From Marinomonas transparens (lineage in GTDB: Bacteria; Pseudomonadota; Gammaproteobacteria; Pseudomonadales; Marinomonadaceae), in the NCBI RefSeq assembly GCF_016463975.1, contig NZ_JAEMNX010000018.1, positions 57,705-121,704 on the forward strand: DNA of 64,000 nucleotides. Reading direction: 5' to 3'. Each line of letters starts with the position of its first letter. Position 1 is the stretch's first letter. Shown one piece after another: positions 19,563 to 29,276 of this stretch. The notes under the pieces were generated by a model. The model ran no database searches. It saw nothing but the letters and a program-made list of their open reading frames with translations, and had not been told where the DNA came from. The position numbers and the translations under genes were made by a program.

Positions 19563-20362
19563 TATTGAACTCCTTCGCTACGCAGTTTCGCCAAGAAAGG
19601 ACCAAACCCTTCTTCACCCAACCAGTATTGAACAAGATGAGTAACACCACGACTCGTCAGTGTTGCACCAGATAAACCATCTATTTTATGGGCCGCCTGT
19701 GGATCAGAACTATCTACACCGCCTTTCGCAAGCCTGATGACAGCATCACCCTGCTCATCATAGACTAGCTTACCTTGCCACAACGCTTTCCAATTAGGAT
19801 TATCTACTTCGCCACCCAGTCCAGGTGTTTCACCCTGGTCGTAGAAGCCAAAGCCAATAACGGTATTAAAATCATTTTGCAACGCAATAAACCCGTACAT
19901 AGTCGACCATAAGCCGTAGCCATGGACAGGAACAATGATTTTATCAAGGGCATTATTCGCTTTAACTAGATATACCGAAGAAAAGTTCGCACGTCGTTTA
20001 ATGCCCGCTGGGTCATTCTCACCGCTTAAAGCAACAGACAACTGAGGATTTTTCGCGGCAGCTTTCTGATCATAAGCAACAGGATCAATCCCTGCAGCCT
20101 GCAACTCAGCTTGTGTTGCAAACGCACCAGTTTGCAAGTTAACAATACGAGCTTCAACCGAGGAAAAAATCTCATCTACGGATTTACTTGGGTCAAGCAT
20201 ATTCGCGGCAGACAGAATATTACGCTTACGGTCTAAGTCTTTATTAGCGTTCTGAATAGGCTTAAGGCCCACCGCTGCTGCTGCAACAAATACAGAACAA
20301 ACCAAACATAAAGACAAGGCAACTATGATGGTTTTTTGAATACTATCGTTACTGCTAGCCAT
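19562..20362 (-). CDS. nqrC: Na+-NQR subunit C (covalent FMN)
   Basis: A 266-residue subunit with one N-terminal membrane helix (about residues 12-35) and a periplasmic FMN-binding domain. The flavinylation motif [10 protein letters not shown] near the C-terminus provides the Thr esterified to FMN by ApbE. The start chosen is the ATG at 20362 (GGAGG 10 bases upstream, MASSND), which overlaps the end of nqrB by 8 bases; a longer frame would run back into nqrB. Confidence 0.96.
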   Translation of the reverse strand: MASSNDSIQKTIIVALSLCLVCSVFVAAAAVGLKPIQNANKDLDRKRNILSAANMLDPSKSVDEIFSSVEARIVNLQTGAFATQAELQAAGIDPVAYDQKAAAKNPQLSVALSGENDPAGIKRRANFSSVYLVKANNALDKIIVPVHGYGLWSTMYGFIALQNDFNTVIGFGFYDQGETPGLGGEVDNPNWKALWQGKLVYDEQGDAVIRLAKGGVDSSDPQAAHKIDGLSGATLTSRGVTHLVQYWLGEEGFGPFLAKLRSEGVQ

Positions 20363-21551
20363 TGCGTGCAATCCTCCGTTTAATGTTCGCCTGAACAATA
20401 AAGTGATCAATAAATGGCGCAAACAAGTTCGCAAATAGGATCGCCAACATCATACCCTCTGGGTAAGCTGGGTTTACTACACGAATAAGAACAACCATCA
20501 CACCAATTAATGCACCATAAAACCACTTACCACGGTTCGTCATTGACGCAGAAACAGGGTCAGTCGCCATATACATCATACCGAAAGCAAAACCACCTAA
20601 CACTAGGTGCCAATACCAAGGCGTAGCGAACATAGGATTGCTGTCAGAACCAATCATATTAAACATGACTGAGGTCGCAACCATACCAAGTAAAACACCC
20701 GCAACAATTCGCCATGCGGCAATCCGCATCACCAAGAGCGCACCACCACCAATTAAGATAGCAAGTGTTGAGGTTTCACCCATTGAACCTTGAACGAAGC
20801 CAAAGAAAGCATCAGACCAAGCAACCGTAACGCCCGCTATGCCATCAGCAGCAAGCTGACTTAATGCCGTCGCTCCAGAGAAACCGTCCACCGCAGTCCA
20901 TACCGCATCACCTGACATAGAAGCAGGATAAGCGAAGAATAAGAATGCACGCCCCGCCAACGCAGGGTTAAGGAAGTTTTTCCCTGTACCACCAAACACT
21001 TCTTTCGCCAACACCACGCCAAAGGTGATACCCAGGGCAACTTGCCATAAAGGAATCGTTGCAGGAAGTGAAAGAGCGAATAAGATAGAGGTAACAAAGA
21101 AGCCTTCATTTATCTCATGGTTACGTACAGAAGCAAACAAGACCTCCCAGAAACCGCCAACAGCAAAGGCCACAAGATAAATAGGCAAGAAATGCATTGC
21201 CCCATAAATCATGTTGTCCCAAACACTAGAAGCATCGTAACTGGTTAAGCCGCCAATAATGGCATGGCGCCAAGAATCAGGTGCTGAAATCCCCATAGCA
21301 TCTATGGCTGTATTCGCTTGAAAGCCAATGTTATACATGCCAAAAAACATGGCAGGGAAGGTACACATCCAAACCAAAATCATAATGCGTTTCATATCAA
21401 CCGCATCACGAACATGGGAGCCATTTTTAGTAACAGAACTTGGGCGATAAAAAATAGTATCTACCGCTTCAAACAGTGAATACCATTTTTCATATTTTCC
21501 ACCTGAGTGAAACTCAGGCTCTATTTTATCGAGTACTTTTCTAAGCCCCAT
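20355..21551 (-). CDS. nqrB: Na+-NQR subunit B (covalent FMN, Na+ channel)
   Basis: A 398-residue polytopic subunit with about ten membrane helices that carries the Na+ translocation path and binds ubiquinone. The flavinylation motif [11 protein letters not shown] (about residues 224-234) gives the Thr modified by ApbE. Other conserved parts are [13 protein letters not shown] at the N-terminus and the [20 protein letters not shown] block. Length is normal. The gene follows nqrA by 3 bases. Confidence 0.98.
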   Translation of the reverse strand: MGLRKVLDKIEPEFHSGGKYEKWYSLFEAVDTIFYRPSSVTKNGSHVRDAVDMKRIMILVWMCTFPAMFFGMYNIGFQANTAIDAMGISAPDSWRHAIIGGLTSYDASSVWDNMIYGAMHFLPIYLVAFAVGGFWEVLFASVRNHEINEGFFVTSILFALSLPATIPLWQVALGITFGVVLAKEVFGGTGKNFLNPALAGRAFLFFAYPASMSGDAVWTAVDGFSGATALSQLAADGIAGVTVAWSDAFFGFVQGSMGETSTLAILIGGGALLVMRIAAWRIVAGVLLGMVATSVMFNMIGSDSNPMFATPWYWHLVLGGFAFGMMYMATDPVSASMTNRGKWFYGALIGVMVVLIRVVNPAYPEGMMLAILFANLFAPFIDHFIVQANIKRRIARNG

Positions 21552-21554
21552 GAA

Positions 21555-22892
21555 TTAACCCTCTTTCTCTATTAGAGTTAGGCAATCCCGAAGGATCGGG
21601 CCATATTCGAACTTGCCTGAGCAACTATACGTACACAAGGAAAGATCTTCTTCATCTAATTCAAGCGCGCCCAACTTTTGAGCTTGCTCGGTGTCATTGA
21701 CCACCAACGAACGCAACAATTGTGTTGGTAAAATATCAAGTGGCATTAGACGTTCAAAATGCCCAAGCGGCAACATAGTACGATCACTACCATTTGTCGT
21801 AGTCGTCATAGCAAAAGAGGTCTTGCCAAGGAGCTTAGATAAAAACACGTTAAGAACAGAATGTTTTTCTACACCGGCACGCAGATAATGCATCATTTGA
21901 CGCTCACGACCTTCAAGTAATACAGATACCTGACTGTGGTAACGACCTAAAAATGCAAAAGGGCCAAAGGCTTTACGTCCCGAAAGAACGGAACCAGAAA
22001 CCACACGATTATCACCTTCTGCCAATTCACCCGCTACCAGTTCATCCAAACTAGCACCTAGTTGAGTACGGACGAGACGAGGAGATTTAACTTGAGGTCC
22101 GGCCAACGCAACAACACGATCAGAACTCAGTTCACCCGTTACAAAGAGCTTACCAATGGCAAGCACATCTTGGTAATTGATAGACCACACTGTTTTTTTA
22201 TCGCTAACAGGATCAAGGAAGTGAATATGAGTACCAGCAAGACCCGCCGGATGAACGCCCTCAAAGGTTTCAACAACAACATCCGCTGTGGTTGGAATTT
22301 TTGCCTCAGGCGCTTTACATAGAAAAACCTTACCTTCCGTTAAACGCGTCAAAACGGTAAGGCCATCGGCAAAGGCTTCACCTTGATCGGCCAACACCAC
22401 TTCAGGAGAAGCAGCAAGAGGATTGGTATCGATTGCGGTAACAAAAATTGAACTCGGTGCTGATTCAACCTCAGGCACTTTCGAGTATGGACGAGTACGA
22501 AATGCTGTCCACAATCCAGAATCGACTAAATTCTCAACAACCTTGCTACGCTCTAAACCCTTAAGTTCAGACCCTGAATAAGCCGCGAAGCTCTCTGCTT
22601 CATTGCCTTCCAGTTTGATCACCACAGATTGCAACACACGTCGCTCACCACGATTAATCGCATCAATAGTGCCTGCAGCAGGGGCTGTGTACTTTACACC
22701 TTCCGTTTTCTTATCTGTAAAGATAACCTGCCCTTTCTTAACCTTATCACCTTCCTTTACTAACATAGTCGGTTTCATACCATGGTAGTCAGGACCAATC
22801 ACAGCAACAGTTTTTACTGTCGCAGCATCCGCAATCACCTGATTGGGAGCACCAGAGATCGGTAGATCAAGGCCTTTTGTAATTTTATACAT
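21555..22892 (-). CDS. nqrA: Na+-NQR subunit A
   Basis: The cytoplasmic subunit, 445 residues from the ATG at 22892 ([12 protein letters not shown], the family's usual N-terminus; an in-frame TTG 10 codons earlier is unlikely). It helps form the quinone site. Recognisable parts are the barrel-sandwich segment with [17 protein letters not shown] and the [16 protein letters not shown] block. No cofactor motif is expected. First gene of nqrABCDEF; a promoter-like site lies about 140 bases upstream. Its own ribosome binding site is weak, while a strong unused one stands 55 bases upstream. Confidence 0.97.
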   Translation of the reverse strand: MYKITKGLDLPISGAPNQVIADAATVKTVAVIGPDYHGMKPTMLVKEGDKVKKGQVIFTDKKTEGVKYTAPAAGTIDAINRGERRVLQSVVIKLEGNEAESFAAYSGSELKGLERSKVVENLVDSGLWTAFRTRPYSKVPEVESAPSSIFVTAIDTNPLAASPEVVLADQGEAFADGLTVLTRLTEGKVFLCKAPEAKIPTTADVVVETFEGVHPAGLAGTHIHFLDPVSDKKTVWSINYQDVLAIGKLFVTGELSSDRVVALAGPQVKSPRLVRTQLGASLDELVAGELAEGDNRVVSGSVLSGRKAFGPFAFLGRYHSQVSVLLEGRERQMMHYLRAGVEKHSVLNVFLSKLLGKTSFAMTTTTNGSDRTMLPLGHFERLMPLDILPTQLLRSLVVNDTEQAQKLGALELDEEDLSLCTYSCSGKFEYGPILRDCLTLIEKEG

Positions 22893-23032
22893 ATGTTCTG
22901 CCCAACAATAAATTGAACACAAAAAGCGTAATGTGCAATACCTATACCCCCCTCCGGGAAAACATGCATAAGTAAACGACTAACATTAAAGTAATCGTAA
23001 TACACAAACTCACTTCACCAAAAAACCGCTGT

Positions 23033-23061
23033 ATTATAGAGATCATTACTGGCCTTGACCA
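23033..23061 (-). promoter_or_regulatory. Probable promoter of the nqr operon
   Basis: On the minus strand, TGGTCA (23056-23061), a 17-base spacer and a perfect TATAAT (23033-23038). Transcription would begin near 23026 and leave a leader of about 130 bases before nqrA. The rest of the 416-base gap between nqrA and folX holds no gene that I can support beyond a possible leader ORF at 22885-22938. Confidence 0.5.
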
Positions 23062-23308
23062 GCTTATTGAAGCAGTCTTTGCCGACCAAGTTTTACTATT
23101 TAATACCACTTTTTGGCACCCATTAAGTGTCTCCACACAAAAAAAACACACAAAATTTCGTTTTATAACAACAAACGATACAAACAAGCCTTAGGTCACC
23201 CTCTTTTGTCTATCAAGAAGAAGCTTGCTCAATGAGTTGCCATAGGTGATCGAAAGCGACACAATATCGCCCAATCAACTGAGCCCAATAACAAATGGAA
23301 TCGTAACT

Positions 23309-23677
23309 ATGATAAAACCAGAAGCTCAAATTAATATTAAGAACCTACGCCTAAGAACCTATATTGGATTCAATGACTCAGAAAAACAAAACAAGCAAGA
23401 TGTCGTCATTAATGCTTGGATTCACTACCCAGCGTCACAAGCTTATGACACAGATAACGTTGATAATGCCGTTAACTACCGTACTATCTGTAAGAAAATG
23501 ATAGCTCATACAGAAAACAACCGCTTTCTTTTACTTGAAAAACTCACTGCAGACTTACTTGAACTCTGCATGGAACCAAGCAATGTAACCTTCGCTAAAG
23601 TAGAAGTCGCCAAACCACACGCCTTAAGGTTTGCAGACTCGGTATCCTTAACACTCTCAGCAAATAGAGAAAACTAA
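23309..23677 (+). CDS. folX: Dihydroneopterin triphosphate 2'-epimerase FolX
   Basis: A 122-residue protein of the dihydroneopterin aldolase fold. The N-terminal run IKNLRLRTYIGF and the segments QDVVINAWIHYPA, NYRTICKKMI and ENNRFLLLEKLT follow E. coli FolX more closely than FolB. FolX epimerises 7,8-dihydroneopterin triphosphate at C2' and forms an octamer. The start is the ATG at 23309 (GGAA upstream); a longer frame exists but its extra residues are not family-like. The gene stands 8 bases before mfd, so they may be co-transcribed. A FolB role cannot be fully excluded from sequence alone. Confidence 0.85.
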   Translation: MIKPEAQINIKNLRLRTYIGFNDSEKQNKQDVVINAWIHYPASQAYDTDNVDNAVNYRTICKKMIAHTENNRFLLLEKLTADLLELCMEPSNVTFAKVEVAKPHALRFADSVSLTLSANREN

Positions 23678-23685
23678 GCATTCGC

Positions 23686-26600
23686 ATGACAGAAAACGCA
23701 TCGTTAAATTTAAAACCTGGCTACAAAAATCTGGTCAATGGTTTAGATGGCAGCCGTAAGGCACTAGAAATACTGGCTATTGCCTCGCAACATAAACTTC
23801 CCATTCTATTTTTAGCCAATACGGTCGCAGAACTCAACGAGCTTGAAGATGAAATTCAGTTTCTAAACGATAACAAAAGAGAAGTCCTTCGCTTCAGTGA
23901 TTGGGAAACGCTACCTTACGATGCCTTTTCGCCACATCAGGACATTGTTTCTCAACGTTTAGAAACACTCGCCAAGCTAACTGAAAGCAAGGCTCCTATC
24001 ATCTTAACAACTGTGGCATCCTGCTTAACACGTCTCTGTCCACGACAACATTTAGATGCACAACGCTTTCACCTTAAAGAAGGCCAAGAACTACCTCTTG
24101 AGAGCCTTTCTAAAAAACTTACTAGTGCAGGTTATTTGAACGTTGATAATGTTCATGAACATGGCGAGTATTCGGTACGTGGCGCTCTAATGGACGTCTA
24201 TCCGATGGGAGCAGAGAATCCAATTCGGATCGACTGGTTTGATAATGAAATTGACTCTATTCGCTGGTTTGATGCGGAAACACAACGCAGTATTAATAAA
24301 GTAGAAGAAATAAACATGCTGCCGGCCAAAGAATTCCCTACGACCTCATTGGGAATCCAACAGTTTCGTCAAGCCTTTCGCGAGCGTTTTGATACAGACC
24401 CGCTATCCAGCCCACTTTACCAAGACATTTCCAGCGGTCTCATTCCAGCAGGCATAGAATACTACCTTCCTTTATTCTTTGAACAAACCGCCAGCGTCTT
24501 TGATTACTTAGCAAAAGACACTCTAGTCATACGTTCTGATGTTTTCAACGAACAACTGGCCAGCATCCAGCTAGACTTCCGTAGCCGCCACGAGTCATTA
24601 AACTACAACATTGAACGCCCCATTTTAAAACCAGATGAAATCTGCCTAAGAGAAGATGAGCTGTTTGGACTACTCAACCAGTTTCCTAGCCTTATTTTTT
24701 CTTCTGCTGGAGAGCACCCAGACTATAAAGCATCTGAAAATGTCAAAATCGACTCCAAGTCTTCTTCACCACTTAGCAAGTTACAAGACTTTTTAACTCA
24801 AACCAGCGCTCGGGTTTTAATCGTTGCCGAATCAGCCGGTCGCCGTGAAGCATTACTAGAACTGCTAAAAAAGCACCAGATCACCCCCAAGCAAATAGAT
24901 GATTGGAAAGCTTTTAAAAAGTCCAAGCAACCACTCGCGATCACAGAAGGCAATATAGGTCGCGGATTCGCCATTCGCGATGAACTAGTACTTATTGCTG
25001 AAAACGAAATTCTTGGTGAGCGAGTCGCCCAACATCGCCGTCGTAACAAACATAACAACATCAGCGAAGATGCCATCATACGCAACCTCACTGAGCTAAG
25101 AATGAATGCGCCAGTGGTACATATCGATCATGGTGTAGGCCGCTACCTAGGCCTTACCAACCTTCAAATAGATGGACAAGAAACCGAGCTATTGACATTA
25201 GGCTATGCAAACGACGCCAAACTGTATGTGCCTGTCTCTTCTTTGCAATTAATTTCTCGCTATACAGGAGCCGACGAAGACACTGCGCCACTACATAAGT
25301 TAGGTACGGAAAAATGGAGCGTCGCTAAGCAAAAAGCCGCCGAAAAAGCCCGTGATACAGCTGCTGAATTATTAGAAATTTACGCCAAACGGGAAGCCCG
25401 TATTGGCCATGCTTTTGCCAAACCCGATGATCAATACGAGATCTTTTCTGCGGGTTTTCCATTTGAAGAAACGCCCGACCAGCAAACCGCCATTGATGCT
25501 GTCATGCAAGACATGTTGACAAAAAAACCAATGGACAGATTAGTCTGTGGTGACGTGGGCTTTGGTAAAACAGAAGTCGCCATGCGCGCAGCCTTTCTCG
25601 CGGTACAAGATGGCAAACAAGTTGCCGTGCTTGTTCCCACCACCTTATTAGCTCAACAACATTACGAAAATTTCTGTGACCGTTTTGCTGACTGGCCGGT
25701 TGAAATAGAACTGCTGTCTCGCTTCCGTTCTGGCAAGCAATCTAACGCCTCGGTTGATCGCTTAGAATCAGGTAAAGCAGATATTGTGGTTGGCACCCAC
25801 AAGCTAATCCAAGGTGACATTAAGTTTGCTAACTTAGGACTGGTTATTATCGATGAAGAGCATCGCTTTGGTGTGAAACAAAAAGACCAATTTAAAGCGT
25901 TAAGGGCCGAAGTAGACATTCTCACACTGACCGCCACCCCCATACCACGAACACTCAATATGTCCCTGTCTGGTATTCGCGACCTATCCATCATCGCCAC
26001 ACCACCGGCGAAGCGTTTATCCGTTAAAACCTTTGTTAAAGAAAAAGACACACATCAAATTAAAGAAGCTGTGTTGCGCGAGCTACATCGTGGTGGGCAA
26101 GTCTATTACCTGCACAACGAAGTACAGACGATTCAAAAAGCCGCGGAAGAGCTGGAAGAACTGATTCCCGAAGCTAGGGTAATTGTGGGCCACGGCCAAA
26201 TGCGCGAACGAGAACTAGAACAGGTCATGTCTGACTTTTATCATAAAAGAGCCAATGTACTGGTCTGCTCCACCATAATAGAAACAGGTATAGACATCCC
26301 CAATGCCAACACCATCATCATAGAACGTGCCGATAAATTTGGTTTAGCACAACTCCACCAATTGCGTGGGCGTGTAGGCCGATCTCATCATCAAGCCTAC
26401 GCTTATTTACTGACCCCCAATGATCGCAAAGTAACAGGCGATGCTGAAAAGCGCCTCGAAGCCATTACTCTTGCGGATACACTAGGCGCTGGCTTTACCT
26501 TAGCTACCCATGACCTTGAAATTCGAGGAACAGGAGAGCTGCTGGGGGATGGGCAAAGTGGCCACATAGAACACGTTGGCTTTTCGCTCTTTATGGACAT

Positions 26601-27099
26601 GCTGGATCGCGCGGTAAAATCCCTAAAAAATGGCGAGTCTCCCAATGTGGATATCACCTCACCAGCACAAACCGACATCAACTTAAGAATTCCCGCCCTC
26701 ATCCCAGAAGACTATTTAGGCGACGTTCACTCCCGCCTTATCTTATATAAGCGCATTGCTAATGCCGCAACTGATGAAGAGTTAAAAGAATTACAGGTTG
26801 AAATGATTGACCGCTTTGGCTTATTACCGGATGCTACTAAGAACTTATTCCGTCAGACGGAGCTCAAACTTAAAGCTGAGCGCCTAGGCATCAAGAAAAT
26901 TGAAGCCAACCAAAAAGAAGGCAAAATATTCTTTAACGCTAATACCCCTGTCGACCCGATGAAGCTCATTAGGCTCATTCAAACCAAGCCAGATACATAC
27001 AAGCTGGCAGGGTCAGACACTTTAAAATTTTTGGCCACCATGAACAGTGCCGAAGAACGTTTTCAACAAACCACCAAAACGCTGGAATTATTACATTGA
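23686..27099 (+). CDS. mfd: Transcription-repair coupling factor Mfd
   Basis: A 1137-residue ATPase that displaces RNA polymerase stalled at DNA lesions and recruits UvrA. Domains in order: UvrB-homology region (residues 1 to about 330), the RNA-polymerase-interacting domain around residues 470-545 (HIDHGVGRYLGL), the RecG-like helicase with Walker A GDVGFGKTEVA (near residue 625) and motif II DEEHRFGVKQKD, motif VI QLRGRVGRSHH, and the C-terminal TRCF domain that masks the UvrA-binding face. All helicase motifs are intact and the length is normal. csiV overlaps its stop by 4 bases. Confidence 0.98.
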   Translation: MTENASLNLKPGYKNLVNGLDGSRKALEILAIASQHKLPILFLANTVAELNELEDEIQFLNDNKREVLRFSDWETLPYDAFSPHQDIVSQRLETLAKLTESKAPIILTTVASCLTRLCPRQHLDAQRFHLKEGQELPLESLSKKLTSAGYLNVDNVHEHGEYSVRGALMDVYPMGAENPIRIDWFDNEIDSIRWFDAETQRSINKVEEINMLPAKEFPTTSLGIQQFRQAFRERFDTDPLSSPLYQDISSGLIPAGIEYYLPLFFEQTASVFDYLAKDTLVIRSDVFNEQLASIQLDFRSRHESLNYNIERPILKPDEICLREDELFGLLNQFPSLIFSSAGEHPDYKASENVKIDSKSSSPLSKLQDFLTQTSARVLIVAESAGRREALLELLKKHQITPKQIDDWKAFKKSKQPLAITEGNIGRGFAIRDELVLIAENEILGERVAQHRRRNKHNNISEDAIIRNLTELRMNAPVVHIDHGVGRYLGLTNLQIDGQETELLTLGYANDAKLYVPVSSLQLISRYTGADEDTAPLHKLGTEKWSVAKQKAAEKARDTAAELLEIYAKREARIGHAFAKPDDQYEIFSAGFPFEETPDQQTAIDAVMQDMLTKKPMDRLVCGDVGFGKTEVAMRAAFLAVQDGKQVAVLVPTTLLAQQHYENFCDRFADWPVEIELLSRFRSGKQSNASVDRLESGKADIVVGTHKLIQGDIKFANLGLVIIDEEHRFGVKQKDQFKALRAEVDILTLTATPIPRTLNMSLSGIRDLSIIATPPAKRLSVKTFVKEKDTHQIKEAVLRELHRGGQVYYLHNEVQTIQKAAEELEELIPEARVIVGHGQMRERELEQVMSDFYHKRANVLVCSTIIETGIDIPNANTIIIERADKFGLAQLHQLRGRVGRSHHQAYAYLLTPNDRKVTGDAEKRLEAITLADTLGAGFTLATHDLEIRGTGELLGDGQSGHIEHVGFSLFMDMLDRAVKSLKNGESPNVDITSPAQTDINLRIPALIPEDYLGDVHSRLILYKRIANAATDEELKELQVEMIDRFGLLPDATKNLFRQTELKLKAERLGIKKIEANQKEGKIFFNANTPVDPMKLIRLIQTKPDTYKLAGSDTLKFLATMNSAEERFQQTTKTLELLH

Positions 27100-27908
27100 A
27101 AAAGCATCTCGTTATTTTATTATCCTTAACGATATTAACCTCTCGCGCTTTTGCTGTTGATGATCCAATTGATCCAGACACAGCAAGAGCCTATGAAGGC
27201 TACCTACTCACTTTCATCTGGCCAGAAGACAAAAGCAGTGAACACATTGATTACCAAGACGTACTCAATCTGACTGACCTAATCCGTCTTCCACCTAAGA
27301 CTATAGAAGATGACACCTCAACTGGCGCAGACATTGCCGCCATCTCTGTGCCATTTGATGGTTTCAAAGAAGCCTTAGATAAGCAGGTTCAGGTATTATC
27401 TAACCAAAAATGGACACTTATTTTTAAGCACCCTGGCGATATGATTAGCAAGACATTTCATAGTGAACAAGAAAAAGATGGCTACCCAGAACTGACTGGA
27501 AAAATAGATATTAAGCTTGGTCGTTATTTGGAGTCAGATATTCGTTACCAATATTATTTATTTGACAGCTTCACTCTACCTAACATCCCTGACACCCCCA
27601 CAACAGATCTAAACAGCCCTGATGCCGCCATACAAGAAAAGCAATTCAAACAATTTGAGCCAGCACTTGTTTTAGAACTAGAGCAAAAAAATAAAACCGC
27701 CAGCAAAAAAGTAAACTACTTGGATCACCCGACCATTGGCACCTTATTGTATTTTGAGCCCATTGACCTAGAAGATGCGATCGAGCAAATCGCCCTGCAA
27801 TCACTGGATGCAGAAACAGGTCAAAGCCTTAACTACGATGACCTACAAAGCACCAACGAATTAACCCCTTTCCTCCCCCTTATTGAAACGGACACCCCAT
27901 TACCCTAA
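27096..27908 (+). CDS. csiV: CsiV-family envelope protein
   Basis: A 270-residue secreted protein with a clear signal peptide (residues 1-20, cleaved near SRAFA). Its position directly downstream of mfd, with a four-base overlap, its length, and the C-terminal block LDHPTIGTLLYFEP match CsiV. In Vibrio cholerae CsiV supports activation of the peptidoglycan synthase PBP1A through LpoA. No enzymatic motif is visible. The call rests on context plus motif; the role in this organism is inferred. Confidence 0.8.
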   Translation: MKKHLVILLSLTILTSRAFAVDDPIDPDTARAYEGYLLTFIWPEDKSSEHIDYQDVLNLTDLIRLPPKTIEDDTSTGADIAAISVPFDGFKEALDKQVQVLSNQKWTLIFKHPGDMISKTFHSEQEKDGYPELTGKIDIKLGRYLESDIRYQYYLFDSFTLPNIPDTPTTDLNSPDAAIQEKQFKQFEPALVLELEQKNKTASKKVNYLDHPTIGTLLYFEPIDLEDAIEQIALQSLDAETGQSLNYDDLQSTNELTPFLPLIETDTPLP

Positions 27909-27918
27909 AAGAAAACGG

Positions 27919-27955
27919 CAAAAAAAGGCAAAGAGCACATTGCTCTTTGCCTTAT
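27919..27955 (-). terminator. Terminator of sohB (possibly bidirectional)
   Basis: A 13-base-pair perfect stem (27925-27937 with 27941-27953) is followed on the minus strand by a seven-T run. It lies between convergent csiV and sohB. Confidence 0.85.
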
Positions 27956-27988
27956 CAAGATTACCAAAAATTAAATTATCCGATCAGA

Positions 27989-29029
27989 TCAATAACCTCG
28001 AGATTGAGTCAGTTTCCCCACCCAAGACACGGCCTTCTGCTCTAATGCAGAAAAGAAAGACAAACCTAAGCGCTCCGCCATCCCTTTAGGCTGTTTATAA
28101 GTCACCTGTACCACTTCCGTATCGGCATAATGAGACACTAAATAAGCGTCACTCGTCATCACAACATCGACCAACTTATTATCTAATGCTTCCGAACCAT
28201 ACCAGGTATCGCCTGTGGCAATATTTTCAATGTCAAGCTGTGGTCGCTGAGCAGATACAAAACGTTTAAATAAGTCATGAGTATCTTCAAGGTCTTGCTT
28301 GAATTTTTCACGACCTTCGTCGGTATTTTTACCCAGCATAGTAAGGGTTCGCTTGTAACGTCCTGCCGTATGCAACTCAACATCAATCAAACTTTTATCA
28401 AGCAACCTATGCACATTAGGAACTTGCGCAACCACCCCGATAGAACCAAGAATAGCAAAAGGTGCCGCAATAATTTTATCCGCAACACAGGCCATCATAT
28501 AACCGCCACTAGCAGCAACTTTATCAACACAAACCGTAAGCGGAATCTTAGCTTCGCGAATTCGCTGTAATTGAGAAGCGGCTAACCCATAGCCATGCAC
28601 CACACCACCGCCACTTTCTAGACGAACCACCACCTCATCTTCTGGCTTAGCGACGCTTAAAACAGCCGTTATTTCTTCTCGCATTGTCGACACTGCGGAG
28701 GCTTTTATATCCCCATCAAAGTCCAAAACGTAAAGTCGTTTTTTGCTAGGCTCTTCCTCTTTAGCCGATTTCTTATGCAACTTCTTGTCTTGCTTTTCCT
28801 GCTTCTTTTTTTCTTTTGCTAAGTTTTTCAGTGTTTTTTTATCAAGTAACTGCTTATCCAACTCAGCTTTCATGTCATCGTAACCTTCATTTAACTTGGT
28901 TACCGACAGGCTGCCAGGCTGCGACTTCTTTTTACTGCCAGCCACCGCCGCCAACAGAAAACCAATCACCAAGGCAACACTTACCAGCTTCAATAAAAAG
29001 CCCGCGTAATCCGCTAAAAATTCCAACAT
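27989..29029 (-). CDS. sohB: SohB family S49 peptidase
   Basis: A 346-residue inner-membrane protease of family S49. The start is the ATG at 29029 (AGAGGAAGG just upstream); a GTG one codon earlier is less likely. One N-terminal helix (residues 8-28), a highly charged K-rich linker (about residues 60-100), then the protease fold. The catalytic Ser is in DKVAASGGYMM, and the probable Lys is in GRYKRTLTMLG, the family's Ser-Lys dyad. SohB was found in E. coli as a suppressor of htrA (degP) loss; the natural substrate is unknown. Confidence 0.93.
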   Translation of the reverse strand: MLEFLADYAGFLLKLVSVALVIGFLLAAVAGSKKKSQPGSLSVTKLNEGYDDMKAELDKQLLDKKTLKNLAKEKKKQEKQDKKLHKKSAKEEEPSKKRLYVLDFDGDIKASAVSTMREEITAVLSVAKPEDEVVVRLESGGGVVHGYGLAASQLQRIREAKIPLTVCVDKVAASGGYMMACVADKIIAAPFAILGSIGVVAQVPNVHRLLDKSLIDVELHTAGRYKRTLTMLGKNTDEGREKFKQDLEDTHDLFKRFVSAQRPQLDIENIATGDTWYGSEALDNKLVDVVMTSDAYLVSHYADTEVVQVTYKQPKGMAERLGLSFFSALEQKAVSWVGKLTQSRGY

Positions 29030-29276
29030 CACCTTCCTCTAAATAATCATAAGTTCTTGGCATATTGGGGGTATTTTTGTAAATAACAATCTCTTTTGAT
29101 GATAATTGTCTATAGATACTGTTTCTTATATGCCTTACTATCTGCACACTTTGAAAAAGCCTCTAAATATAACAAGCATAAGAAAGCTAACAAGATCCTT
29201 CTGCCCCACCAAAACAACAGAAAAATCTTGTTAATTTTTTTGCACATTTCAGTGCCTTTCTATAAAGGAGAAATCA

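Noticed and set aside
29040..29276. Na+-responsive riboswitch upstream of nhaB
   Set aside because: No extended stem architecture matching a known riboswitch could be seen in this 237-base gap; only a good ribosome binding site is clear.
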